This document shows positions 26,301 to 38,661 of a DNA stretch of 64,000 nucleotides, one piece after another. Below the pieces are notes generated by a model. That model did no database searches, was not told the DNA's origin, and saw nothing but the letters and a program-made list of their open reading frames with translations. Origin of the DNA: Periconia sp. R9002 (taxonomy: Eukaryota > Ascomycota > Dothideomycetes > Pleosporales > Periconiaceae); contig JAMAHW010000006.1 in NCBI GenBank assembly GCA_023627715.1, positions 186,001 through 250,000 on the forward strand, given 5' to 3'. Position numbers and translations under genes: made by a program. Each line of letters begins with the position of its first letter. The first letter of the stretch is position 1.

Positions 26301-28527
26301 ATGATGCCCTGGTTCCGTGGCTTCACTGGTACTATCGAAGACATTGGCAATGATCGCTACAAGTTCACCGGAACTATTCGTCAGACAGGTGATAACGAAG
26401 TCGAAATCACTGAGTTGCCCGTTCGCATGTGGTCCCAATGGTTCAAGGACAAGCTCGAAGACATCATCAAAGCAGAAAAAGTCCCCTCGTTCATCAAAGA
26501 CTACACCGACTACAACACGCCCAATAAGGTTCACTTCATCATCAAGATGGAGGATAAGCACATGGCTAATGCTCTTGCCAAGGGGCTCGAAGAGACTTTC
26601 AAGCTCTACAACACTCAGGCCACTTCTAATCTAGTCGCGTTCGATGCCCACGGCCGCATCCACAAATATGCAACTGTTTTGGATATCATGGAAGAGTTTT
26701 ACCACGTTCGTCTTCAATACTATGAGAAACGCAAAGCACGTCAACTGGCACAGCTGCAGAAAGAGCTCGACAAAATGACAAACCAGTCACGCTTCATCCA
26801 GATGATCATTGATGGCAAACTGGTCGTTTCAAAGAAGAAGAAATCAACCCTAGTAGTTGAGCTCAAGAAGCTTGGTTTCACGCCTTTCCCCAAAGTATCA
26901 GACGCAAAGGCAGCGGGCGAGCAGGAGGACGCTGCTGAAGATGAAGAGGAGGAAAATGATGTACCTGGAGCATCGGATTATGATTATCTTCTCGGCGTAA
27001 GTTGCAATCCCTCATTCATCGTATACTTTGTGACTAACATTAGTGCAGATGGCGATTTGGTCTCTGACTCAGGAGCGTGTTGACAAGCTCTTGCAGCAGA
27101 TTGGCGATAAAGAAGCAGAGGTCGATCTTCTGATTAAGCTGACACCAAAAGACTTGTGGCACCGTGATCTGGATGCTTTCGAACATGAATGGCATGCACA
27201 GCTTGAGGAAGAGGAGAACTTCGCTAAGAAGCTTGCCAAAAAGGGACGACGTGGCTCTCGCAAGCTCGGCATCGGTGCCTCCAAGGGTGGCAAGCGGAAG
27301 AAGAAGAGGACTGACGATAGTGACTCTGACGATTCCGAGTCCGACTATGGCCCTGCTAAGAAGAAGGCCAAGCCTAAAACTGGGGGACTGCTCAGTTACC
27401 TCAAGAAAGATGACGAACCCAGTAAACCCAGCGCTACAGCTGCACTCAAGAGCGGGGCAGCTTCAGGAATGAAGCAGACTGGAATGCTTGGCTATCTCAA
27501 GAAGGACTCACCACCCAACTTGGACGGGGCAGCGGACGTTGAGATGTCGGACGCACCTGCTGTGGCTCCTTCAGCAGCACCGAAGAGGGGTCGTCCTGCT
27601 GCTGCTAAGGCAGCTAAAGCTATCAAGCCCGTGCCTGTAGACTCCGAATCAGACGAAGATGTCTTTGCTGCTGTCGCTGAGGAAGCCGAGAAGAAGAAAC
27701 CGGTTGAAACCGTTACGACTTCCAGAACCGCACGCGGCGCAGCGAAGAAGGCTACGAACTATGCCGTCGATAAAGACAGTGAAAGCGATGATATGGATGA
27801 TGATTTCGATATCAGTAACATGGTTCAAACTATTGGAGGAAAGAGCAATGACCGACCCTTGTTTTCCACGACAACACGCCCAGCAAACAATGGTGCTGGT
27901 CGGCCTGGAAGTGGAGGGGCCACCAAGACAAACGGTCGCTCTGCCCTATCGAAGCTTTCACCTATTGAGCTAGATGATCCCGACGAGACCAACTATGAAG
28001 GCCTCGTGCCTCAGGATTCTCCAAACAAACCTGCGCCACGTAACGTCAATGATACCATCGTTAGCTCGGACGACGATGATTTTGGATTTGGCATCAAGAA
28101 GAAGGCACCCGCTAAGCCAGCGCCTCCAAAAGCAAAACCTGCAGCTTCAAAACCGGCACCGAAGCCAAAGACTGTAGCATCCACCGTCGTGGCAAAGAAG
28201 GCAACACAACTCAGTCCTGCTGCCAAAGCTTATGCCGCACGTCTGGGCAAGACTAAAGACCTTAGTTCCAAGCCTACTTCCAAGTCCGCACCCAAGAAGC
28301 CCATCACGGTCGACTCGGACTCAGACGAGGAGGAGGTAGACAACACGGAAGTTCTTGCCAACGATATCCTCTCCGATGAAGAGGAGGATGAGCCTACACC
28401 GAAGCCCAAGCCCGTTGCCGCGAGACCAGGCCGAAGGGCTGCAGCCAAACCGGCAAAGTATGTGCTCAGTGACGACGACGATAGCGATGAGGTTAGTGAG
28501 GCCGACTTCGATGACGATAGCGAGTAA
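23306..28527 (+). CDS. TOP2: DNA topoisomerase II
   Basis: Three exons: 23306-23704, 23754-26996, 27049-28527, giving 1706 aa; both introns are about 50 nt with clear CTAAC/CTAACAT branch sites. An acidic and lysine-rich N-terminal extension of about 130 residues precedes the GHKL ATPase domain (DEILVNAADN, NDGKGIPIEIHKE, GGRNGYGAKLCNVFSKEF). The TOPRIM domain has LTEGDSAA (Glu near 560) and MTDQDHDGSHIKGL (Asp triad near 637-641). The breakage-reunion domain has the active-site Tyr at about 896 in SARYIFTRLSP. The C-terminal 400 residues are disordered, with alternating basic and Asp/Ser-acidic blocks and nuclear localisation-like clusters (KRKKKR, KKKAKPK). The enzyme passes one DNA duplex through another using ATP, for replication and chromosome segregation. 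It is full length and intact. Confidence 0.98.
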
Positions 28528-31500
28528 CGCACTTCAAGTCGAGGCAGGCTATAACGAATCAGGATTTATGCATGCGGAAGGCGCAGGATACCCAGGGTTT
28601 CGGGCGGGCGTTTGATAAGAGGGTGATCCCTCTCTTTCCTTTATCACGAGGCCAGAGCAACTGAGTTCAGAATGATATGAAGCACTGTTTCCTTCCTTTC
28701 TTTTTAAGCGGAGTCATCGCTGAATGGCTGTAGCGTTTGATATGTATTTCTTATCAGTTTTGTGTATAATTCTTTGCCTCAGAGAATGGCGGCATCGTGA
28801 ATATCGCTCGGATTAATGAAGTCATCGTATTCTATATTCCCAACCACACATGTGAGATATCGACACACTCTCCGTCCAGCACATACCCATGATCTGTGAT
28901 TACCCTGACCATAAAAGTACAAGATTAAGTACGCTTGATCCAATGATATTCTTGAGCAGCGCCATTACGCATCCGTCGCGTTATGTGGTGAATTCTAATT
29001 CTGCTCTAGTATACGTAAAATCCATATGCCAAACAACCCAAAACCCACCTACAATCTCATCTCAGTACTCGTGGAATGCACCCCGACCCATCTCTTGCGT
29101 ACCGCGATCCGTCTCCCCACTACAAAAACAAAATAATTGGTCGCGCCCCCACCGTCATGCAACTGTCCTACTACCTAATTTAACTCCAACTCGTAAAATT
29201 CAAGCCCATTCGCTTGTGTATCAACGCTGATCTAGGCAGTCATGCTGTTACCCGGTTTTCCTCGACAGTTCCTGCACTCCACGCTACCTACCTCACGATG
29301 GCTAGGCCAGAAGCGGCGCTAAAATAACACGAGCTACATCACACTTGTTCTTGAACGGTGGCTGATAAGGCAAAAAAACAACGGATGGTATCAGCATCGC
29401 AAACGCGGGCCTTTAGGCGCGGAGGAAAGCGGTGGTGGTTCACGAGCTAGGTTTTTCTTGGCCTTCGAAAAGGTTGGTAGCTTTGTGTGAGGTCGATGGT
29501 ACGTAGGTAAGTGGAAGTAGGAGGTTTTGGTTGGTTGTCGGTCCGAGGTCGAGGGTAAGTGAAGGGGTTGGGTGCGTTGTGCGCCCTTCTATGTTTGTGC
29601 AACTGGGTGTGCTGGCGGAGCTGGATTTGGCTTGGGGGGTTGGGGTTAGGGATGGGGGTTGGTGAATGGAATGTTGGGGAAGAAGGGAGGGGTTTTGAAG
29701 ACTTGATTGTAAGTTGCAGGGAGATGTTCATCGAATTGATGGTATGCTGCTGCGTGCAACTGACCTAAGGTAAATCGTTGGACACGTGATGAACTAGAGT
29801 TCAAATGTTGGGTACATATGCATCATATGGCTCGGCGCTCACCCTGATACAATCTTGATGTGCCTTTCCACGGTCAGATCTACACCCCCTTCGTTTATTG
29901 TGCCCCTTCATCTTCCCATCGAAAATATTGCTGTGCATCGTGTTCGTTCCCTCTTTGGGCAGACTTACAGCAAGGCAGCTGTCACCCACACAGTGGTTCT
30001 TGCACCTTCCGCACAGCCTGGCACATTCAGTCGTGAGCATCCGATTTGACGCAGCCGCGACACATACACGCACCGCAGAAATAGGGGTCCTTGGGCATGC
30101 AACAGGCCACTGCCAAGAGCACGGGTTAATCCAATGAAGTGTCATTGAGCAACCAGATACAGCATGTACTGGCCTCTGAGATGCGGTAGAAATTTCAAGA
30201 TGCTTGGATCGTAGGGTCTCGGAGATCATGTACTCGCTTTGGAATATTGATGTGATGACAGCAAGCAGTATACCCCAACAAATCGATTGGAATGTGTCTG
30301 CGTTCTACATTGTGTGTAGCCATCTATGATCATCATGAGCAGGAGGCCCTTCACTCCTACTCTTTTATCGAAATGGTATATGGCCAGGAACAGCGGCATC
30401 AAAAGCTGCTACTCATGCCCCGAGCACAAACGAGGCTGGCGCGTAATTGCAAATATTCCGTAATCGTAACGTGCCCTCGAGTCCGACGTTGCGTCGTCCC
30501 ACTCTGACCACAGTGCGCCACAAAGCTTGATCGCATCACAGCGGTTGGGAGTCACTACATGTATTTATCGGCGGAAATCACCAGTTTCGGAGATTTGGCC
30601 GAGAAATTCTCTAGGGCAGTAGTTGTGCTCGTATACTCCGATTCATCCAGGATGTGTTGGTGTCATTCTCCTTTGCAACGTCATTGGTACCCGACGCGTT
30701 AGTGGGATTCGACGAAGTACAACTCTCTTGGAAACGGGAAATTCAGATACAAACAGATCACTGCTCACGGTCTATATAACCGCGCCGATATAAGGCTAGT
30801 TCCGGAGTTGCGCGCATACGAATTAGTTTGGGCACCTGAAGGGGCCTATGTCGGCGATAAGTGTGACTTGGAAGATGCTAATGTTGCTACGAAGAGGTTC
30901 AGCGAATGGGATGTCTCTCCTCGTTTTGACGTGCTGCCAGGGACACACGTGTAGTATGCAAAGCGGAGAATTCTTTTGACAGTCGGGTCGCACAAGAATG
31001 CAGTACCGCGCAGTGTCGTATATGCGCAGTTCAAGCTCGATGGGCCGAGTTAATTGCCACAATGATTATGCAGTGTTTGGCTGTCTTTTTACACAACATT
31101 GGCGCTTCTAAATACGTAGTGCGCATAGGAAAATTGATTTCTGCAGGGTGGGAACGAAGTTTCCGGGAAATCTAGAGGTGATCTACTTCATGTTGTGGAA
31201 GTCGATCCGGTAAGTGAAGTAGCACAAACACTGCACTGCCCTGCTTTTGAAAATCGCCGATACGGCCAATACCACTGAACACAAGATTTAAATGAAAGTG
31301 CTGTAAAGAGACATTCCATCATTGGGGTCATTCGTTCGCGACACTGTTTGGTGATGCGGGAGATGTTAAATGATACGTCGAGTCTGGGACGAGGACACGC
31401 TGTCCGGGGTAGCAAGGTGGTAACGCTTCCGGAGCTAACAAAATGAGATTGCTTCGGGACGCTGACTCTTGATTTTTAAGGTGGCAGGTATACAATAAAC

Positions 31501-34500
31501 GTAGTGGTCTGACTTTTGACAAAAGTTTTTGTGGGAGTAAAACAAACAAATCTTGTCTTGTTCTCTAAACGAGATTTTTACTAGTCTACCAATATTTTTT
31601 TTCCTTTTTCAAAATCGCGCGGGGAAAAGGCTTTCAGTTCGCATATACTGTATACGAGATATCTCATGATTTTTCCTTGTTTCAAACCCCCAAAACCAAC
31701 TGGAGAGGATGCGTGAGACGGGAAAAGGAGGCACTGGGACAGGCAGAGTGCATTAGGGAAACTCTTGAATCAGGGCACTTACCCGTCGGGAGGGAACTCG
31801 GCACGTAATATGAATCATGACAGCCGCGTAGTACCAGGCTCCTTTCCTTGAAATTTCGAATTCACAATCGCCCGTCGTAAAATGGGAAAATCGAGTTTTG
31901 TTGCACATTGCGACAGCATTCTCCATCTAGCAGGCATCCAGCACTTCAAATCTGAGCATGCGTTTTGAGAATAGTAGAAGGTTTAATGTATGCAGCATTT
32001 TACGTACCATCACAAACTTCTACGCTGCATCATCAACGGTTGTTCTTCGTTGTGACTCTTCTGCTCTAGCTCGTAATATTGATAGTGTTTGTCTTAAATG
32101 ACCCCTGAAAAGCCATATCTATCGGCCCACCGAATCCAAGTGCTTTCGGCATACCGAAAGTTCGTAAAACGTGAATCAACACCAATTGAAGGTTGATTTT
32201 CTGAAATTCTATGCATAGTGCACAGTTCGAATGACCTACGTCTCAGCGACACAAAATAACAGAGACCAATAAACGACTGGCACCTCACTCAGGCTATCCA
32301 CTCGCCCCATGCTAGGCCATGGAGTTTATTGAAGGTGACGGATATGGTATGTGTTGTCGAATCGCCACCGCCGGCCAAATGCAGCGACGGCGGGAGCATG
32401 GATAGCCCTCTGGGAAGGCACATAACGATGCCGCCAAAGGCGAGGTGTCAGGCTGGCCAGCCTCGCCTTCGATGCCACAATGCCTTGTCGCTCCACTCAC
32501 GCCACTATTTGATGGCCGTAGTGATTCTAGAAGAACTTGTAAGGCCATTTGGTGAGCACTGTTACATAGGAAGTAGCGCCCCCAGCGAACTCGCGTACTG
32601 AGAAGTGGCTGCAGTTGATGTCTTTGACCCAAAATGCAGCTTGAGTGTTTTCCCCCGTCGCGCACAGCACAAGCGGTCAAGACTGAGACAGTCGAACACC
32701 GCTATTTGGAACTGGACCGATTTCTTTGTCCATCCATTCTCCGGTGAAGCACTGGCCAGAGCAAATGTATGCATGTACCTACTGCACAGGTACGCTTGCC
32801 ATGTAAAACGAGACACAGAAGTCTTCATATTCCAAGGTACCCAGGGGAGATGTAGTGCATTCTTTCGACGAAGTGTCAAGTGGACTGTTGAATAGGGGCC
32901 AAGGAATTTGACGCAAAATGCATGAGCCTCGAGTACACACCAAGCTGCATCAGCTAGAACACACATCAACCAACAGATGCCAGGTCCAATCGCTTTGACT
33001 CCAGGATGATAAGACAGCAGGCAGCCGCGCTCCTCAAAGTACAGAGAGAATTGCCACCACGTTTGTTGCGGCCAAGAAAATGGACGTGCGCTTGTACACC
33101 GCGGGTGACTGCAGGTAAACAGCGTCTTGATTCGTTTCTTGGTCTACGCTGCCATCAACTACAGCAAGACTAAGTGCCACTACAATGGCGGTATGCCAAT
33201 TATTGGGGAATGGGCGGGAGATCGACGAGGTCAGGGTAGAGGAGGGGTTGACTGAGTAAGTTAGATACTATCCCTAATCGCTACTAACTCCCGATATCTT
33301 AGGTTTTTGTCGATAACTATTGGCTATGTCACTTTTCAAGCTAAGTTCATGGAGGGAAGGGTGAAGGGAAGTGAATATGGCTTCACCTCTGCATATTCCT
33401 GCAGGTGCTTTCAAGGGCAAGCACCTCGTACGGCTCCCTTCACGATCCCACCCCGGTTAAAATGTACCTATTGAATCGTCCCAAGCGAAGACACATAAAA
33501 TAGTCCACCATGAATACGCAGGGTTCAACGCGGGAGATGTGTTTGATGTGGTACTACGAAGTGTCCCTCGACCTAAAGCCCCACCTCTTGCGCTCTCAAC
33601 AATCCCCTCATCTTGCTTTTCCGATACAGACATTTTGATCCAATGAAAACACTGGAAGGGTTCCATGAATTGGGGGTCTTGTAAAATATCACAGTATTGT
33701 TCTGAAACCTGGCATATGCCATCTCGCTAGCTCACCGGACGACCATATGCACAAAGAAGCTTGGGCAATCTTTGGCGCTCTTTCTGACGGGTAGGTGTAG
33801 TAGCTAAGCGAGAGCCCTCTTTTCATAAAAGAAGAGATGAGAATACAATGTCGTGACCTGGAGTCGTCGGCCGCATCCGATCCTACTTGATCTTGACTCC
33901 CTGCTCTTGGCTGTCTGCTCGTTCTGTGTTCCGACCTGCTGGTGCAGAAAAAGCATTTGTGTACTTCAGGTAATGAGAACCAGCACTGGTGATTGTTTCT
34001 GATTACTGACTTACTATTGATTCATAGTTTGTGATATACTAGCCAAGCTGTCCTGCGCCCCAAAGCCTAGATCAAGAAACCGTTGGACATCACGCGAGTA
34101 ACATCCTGCCACCAAGAATACGTGGACGAAGAGCTTCTCCCCAGCTCCAGACCAAGTTTTCGCGTCCCCGAATTTCCGTTGCTACGAGAATCCTGTTGTG
34201 CTTTCGCTCAGCCTAATTCGAACAGCTCTATCTTCGCTAGCCACCGCATCCGCTGCTATCGAAAACGATCAGCGCCAATAGGTGGTTCCAGCAGTTTGGG
34301 GAAACGCACAAGAGACTACCTTTCAGCAGCGTCTGTGGATCCGCAAAGACCTCCGGTTAGTTCTCGTGGACAAGCTGCAAACACGGTGCTTCCCCTACTT
34401 GCTTTCTCCTCGTACACGCGACCACTGCACTCCACCAAACTTAAGTCAAGACTAAACCCCGCTGCACTTGTCCCACCACATTTTTTGACCTGCCTACTCT

Positions 34501-34679
34501 GCTTCCGTTCCATCTTTGGGTCTCAAGTACATCACTGCCGCGGTGAATAGCGAGAAAAGCGCGTACGTCATCGGTGACTGGACGACCAACAGACAGTCAC
34601 ACACAAGCAGCAACACCAAGGATTCTATAAGAGCACCAACCTCTGCACTTGGCTCACACCGCCAAATCTAATCGAAGCT
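28528..34679. promoter_or_regulatory. 6.2 kb gene-poor region upstream of the APSES regulator
   Basis: The low end is the topoisomerase II 3' UTR and the high end the promoter and probable long leader of the APSES gene. Between them I find no intact gene. Frames such as 34083-34550 (+) begin at non-ATG codons and have no domain. One Cys-rich stretch near 29.96-30.11 kb looks like a possible broken gene (separate entry). The stretch from about 31.5 to 32.3 kb is AT-rich, without obvious repeats. Small non-coding RNAs cannot be excluded. Confidence 0.4.
29960..30110 (-). other. Possible remnant of a Cys-rich small protein (frame change)
   Basis: Reading the minus strand from 30110, one frame gives CCMPKDPYFCGACMCRGC and stops at TGA 30029-30027. 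Moving on by one base, the neighbouring frame continues with CARLCGRCKNHCVGDSC. Together these hold at least eleven cysteines in about 50 codons, in repeated C-x2-C type spacing, split by a single frame change near 30030. A possible acceptor CAG lies at 30112-30110 and a GTAAGT donor just after the second block. It may be a decayed or frameshifted Cys-rich gene, or chance in a TGC-rich patch. I do not recognise the family. Confidence 0.2.
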
Positions 34680-36406
34680 ATGGATATTCACCAAATCCTC
34701 AACCCCAGCCCTCCTCCTGCCCGTAACGACCCGGAGCCGCGGCCCGCACGTCGGCGGACAGCAACAAATCGACGGACCGGGAGGGTACCAAGGCCAAAAG
34801 ATGTACCGAACTATACCGAAGGCTTGGATACCGTTGGATTCGTCAACTATCCGCCTCACGAGGCTGGCGATGACCATGCTCTCGCCGCCCGTCATCGCGA
34901 GTTCCAGATGATCCCTTCAGGCGACATAGCCACCAAGGGCATAGGACACACACCTTACAGCAGTGGAAGGAAGGACTTTGAGCCCAAGACGGGACGCAGC
35001 GCGTTCGAGAGTAAGTAAATCCTCTTCCAAGTAGGAACGTATATGCTTACAGAGGGTCCAGTGTTCCAGTACAGGTACGTCTATGAGAATGGCCCTGATG
35101 ACATAAAGGAATGGCATGTGCTCTGGGACTACAACATAGGTATTGTACGCATGACGCCCTTCTTCAAGTCACTTCGACACGCAAAGGTCAGTCCCTCTAC
35201 TCTCCCACGTCAAGCAAACTCCAACAACTAACACCATGTCACTTCATCTCTAGACGGCACCAGCCAAATCACTCGAAGCAAACCCCGGTCTAGCAGCCAT
35301 CAGCTACAGCATCACGGGCGGATCCATTCACTGTCAAGGTTCGTCCTTTTTCCCTCTCCTCCTCCCAAAAAACCCAACCCCAAACCCCCTCCACACCAAC
35401 CTAACAAAACCAAAAAACAGGCTACTGGGTCCCCTACCAAGCCGCAAAAGCCCTCGCATCAACCTTCTGCTACCACATCCGCTACGCCCTCACCCCCGTC
35501 TTCGGCAACGACTTCCCCTCCCTCTGCCTGCCCCCCTCCCACGCAAACTACCAAACCTTCGCCATCGACACATCCATCGTGCGCTTCTGTACACGAGAAA
35601 CAGAGCGTTTCCGTCGCGAGGGAATGCGGTATCGACTGCGATCTTCAATATCCATACCCTACCCTCTCCCTCTCCCATCAACCTCAACCCACCCCTCCTC
35701 CCCCTCCTCTTCCTCAGACTCGGAAAAAGACACCGAATACAAGTCCCAACTCCATGGGAAGAAAAAACCAAAATTCGACACCACGCTCTGGACCAAACTC
35801 CGCACGCCGCCGGCATCGCGAACGACGACGGCGTCACCGGTCGCTGAACCACCTCCCCTTCTTCCCTACTACCACCATCATCATACGACCACCAACTCTC
35901 CATCCTACAACGACTACTATCCCTACCCCGACCTCAACCTCCTCCCCGCTCTATCCACAAGCAGTAGCAGCACACCCACACCCACACCAACCGCTACAAG
36001 CAGCACCAGTACCCCGTTCCTCTCCCCGCAAATCTCGCCTCGGAGTATTGCGGGTGTGGCGACGACGTCGTGGACGCCTGTTAACACTTCCCGCACGTTC
36101 CACCCTCCTACCACCACGACCACTCACCAAACATCTCCCTTCACACGAAGTCCGCCGCGTATCGCAGAGAAGCGCGCGCGTCCATCTCGACGTGAGCTAC
36201 CGACGTCGGAGCCTGTTCGGAAGAGGAAGATGGATATCGTTGAGTCTGAATCCCGTAGAAATAAGAGGGGTGGGAGTTATGAAGGTGGACGTGGTGGTCG
36301 CGGTGGTGATGGGGAGGTAGGTAAGGGTAGGATGAAGCATACGAAGGAGGATCTTGATGCCGCGGAGGCGATTCTGCAGTTGATGGGTTCGGGGGGGAGG
36401 GTGTAA
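34680..36406 (+). CDS. APSES-domain transcription factor, Xbp1-like
   Basis: Four exons: 34680-35010, 35053-35186, 35254-35338, 35421-36406, giving 511 aa; the introns are 42, 67 and 82 nt and every join keeps frame. The APSES (KilA-N-like) domain spans about 115-230: EWHVLWDYNIGIVRMTPFFK, then TAPAKSLEANPGL, ISYSITGGSIHCQGYWVPYQ and a long helix with STFCYHIRYALTPVFG. This variant, with a Trp-Asp-Tyr-Asn-Ile-Gly start and an SITGGS turn, resembles the yeast repressor Xbp1 more than the StuA or Mbp1 groups. The C-terminal half is Ser/Thr/Pro-rich and disordered, with basic clusters that could be nuclear signals (RKRK). Family members regulate cell cycle, stress and development. The very long upstream region fits a highly regulated gene. 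Confidence 0.85.
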
Positions 36407-37090
36407 GTTCCATCCGGGTTCGTGTTTGGTGGGGAATGTGTTGGTGTTGATTTTTTTTGACTTTTTCCCATCTTCCCCTTTCGTTTGGTTTGGAAAGGAT
36501 TGATCACGATTGAAATTCGTATCTCCGTGTGTCCTTCTCACAACATCGAGGAAACGAAAACAGGAACGAGAGAAAAGAGGGGTATAGCATAGCTAAGGCA
36601 CGCAACGAATCTCTTTTGTTCTTTCTTTCTTTGATGGGGGACGAGTGGCGTTGGGGGGACATGTCGATTTTCTTTCTCTCAAGGGAGGGAACTTTGCTTT
36701 TAAGGTGTTTGATATGAAATAGACTTATGGATTGCGTTTTCTTGTGTGGAGAATCTTTTGTTTTGGTGTAAGGGGAGAGAGGTGGTTAGTGAATGGGATT
36801 AAGGGCTTGATGATTTTCGACTTTTTTGAGGTTGGGGTTTGGTGGAAAGGGATGGTAGGGGGAGGTTGGCGTTGGGAGGAGTCATCTTCTGTTTTGATCT
36901 TACTTCTGTGCACGCAAGTTGAGTCAATCGTACTCAATCATGACCCAAGCATGCACCTTAAGAGAGAGAGAGAACAAAGTACAAGTGGAAACTCATGAAG
37001 TCTTCAGCACTCACACATTCCGTGCAAGTCAGAACCTGATTCATCTACCTACACACACATATACGTACATGACTCCACACATCACAACCG
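36407..37090. other. Convergent intergenic region, APSES gene / glutathione transferase
   Basis: The region contains the 3' flanks of two convergent genes. There are T-rich and TTTC-rich stretches, an AGAG run near 36962-36972 and no coding frame I can support. Confidence 0.5.
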
Positions 37091-37994
37091 TCACTTCGCC
37101 GCGGCGGCAGCCCTCATCTTCTCAAACCTCGCCTTGGTCGCAGGGATCGCCTTCTCCTCATCCCATATATACGTTACACTGTCCTGCTTAATAACCGCCG
37201 CAGCCCACTTCTTAAAGTTGGGCAGCTTGTCGAGACCATCGACCATGGCTTGTGGTAGTATACCGTGTTTGGTGTACGAGTAGATGCGGAAGACGAAGGG
37301 GGCTGTTAGTGCCTGTCGACCCGTTAGATTTTGAATTTTCGAGTGAAAATCTCCCCGATGTACAGGAAAGAATCGACGGGAAGGGGGGGATAGCACGAAC
37401 CTCAGCCATTGTGAGCTTCTCCGCGCCGCCAAAAAAGGGGTTCACACCAGCCAGCAAAGGCTCAATCTCCTTCTCGACGGTCGCTAAGAAATCGTTGACC
37501 AATTTCTCCCTTTCTTCTTTCTCGTTGTCGCCGGTCTTGATAGCGATCTGGAACCACGCGCCTCCGACCTTGGATAACCACGTGTCGACGAAGAAATTGA
37601 TGCGTGCGCGCTTGAGGGCGCCTTCGGCGTTGCCTGTGTTGGGGACGAGGTGGGAGGGGTGCGCGTCGGCGAGGAATTGGGCGACGACGGCGGATTCGGT
37701 AATGATTTCGCCGTTGTAGTTTATGGAGGGGACGAGGCCGCGCTGTTGAGGGGAGTGTCTGTGAGTGGATGGGTATACAAGGGATTTGTTTTGTTGGTTG
37801 TACTAGAAAGGTGGATAAAGGACGCGTCAAAAACCTACAGGATTGATATCGAGATACCACTGCGGCCTCGGTGTGTTCAAATCAATAATCACCTCCTCAT
37901 ACTTCAACCCCAGCTCCTTGATGGTGATGTGTGCTCGGTGGGCCCATGGGCAACCATGGTTAGTGTAGAAGGTAATCTTGGGATCCGCGGCCAT
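37091..37994 (-). CDS. Glutathione S-transferase, omega-like
   Basis: Three exons: 37994-37839, 37742-37401, 37312-37091, giving 239 aa; all introns are phase 0. The thioredoxin-fold N-terminal domain has NHGCPWAHRAHI with Cys15 at the catalytic position, as in omega-class and related cysteine GSTs, and NPRGLVPSINYNG (formed by the first splice) followed by ITESAVVAQFL for the glutathione-binding Glu-Ser. The all-helical C-terminal domain covers about 95-239. Cysteine-type GSTs usually act as thiol transferases or reductases of glutathione adducts rather than conjugating enzymes; that is family knowledge. The frame is open upstream to an ATG at 38069 that would add a basic, acidic-residue-free leader (MPIPQRFLPNLLRTSS), so a mitochondrial isoform is possible. 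Confidence 0.9.
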
Positions 37995-38661
37995 GATGTT
38001 GGAACGAAGGTGCAAGTTAGCGGAAGAGGTACGGAGTAGATTCGGTAGGAACCGTTGGGGTATTGGCATATGCGTGACAAGCCTATCTAGCCTTGCGGTT
38101 GTACATCTATATATACACATGTGGAGATGGAGATAGGAGGCTATCGGTGCTTAGAAATCCATGAATGGCGTCAACCCGAGCGTTGTTTGCACTTTCGGTG
38201 TCGGGGGAGAGCGCGGTCGGGGAGGCCCCGCACTACCGAGATCCCCGCATTGACCGCGTCGCGTCTGGAAACTTTGGGTGGGCGAGCTTGTGCTGTGCGC
38301 TCTCAGATGTAGATAAAACCATACATATTCTGAAGGCTTTACCCACAAATTCAGGCCCTCGACTCCTCCGGGGTTCGTCCATATTCTCAATGTTCACTCT
38401 CATAAGGGCTCCAGATTGCTAATACGGGCCAAGATTCGGGGTTTAAATTCATCCGAGCCCTCGTGAACAGGGATCCTCTAGTTTCTATAATAGAAAACTG
38501 TGGATGTTGGGGTTTCCATCGGCCTTTGAAAGGTCAGCTATGATCAATGACAGAATTGGTGTGACGAATGCGCACAGAACGGATCATGAATCCAGGCAGG
38601 CCAGTCATCTGACTTTACAGGCCATTATCCTCGTATCTCGTATCCACCCTATCGCAAACAA
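37995..38661. other. Intergenic, promoter of the glutathione transferase
   Basis: Short region between two tandem minus-strand genes. It contains the alternative upstream start codons of the glutathione transferase (38069 and 38120) and the 3' flank of snu23. No other gene is seen. Confidence 0.5.

Noticed and set aside
25356..26561. 401-codon open frame on the minus strand
   Set aside because: Lies entirely opposite the conserved breakage-reunion domain of topoisomerase II; a mirror of its codon bias, with no domain of its own.
34083..34550. 155-codon plus-strand frame just before the APSES gene
   Set aside because: Begins at TTG, no in-frame ATG near the start, no domain; more likely promoter or leader DNA.
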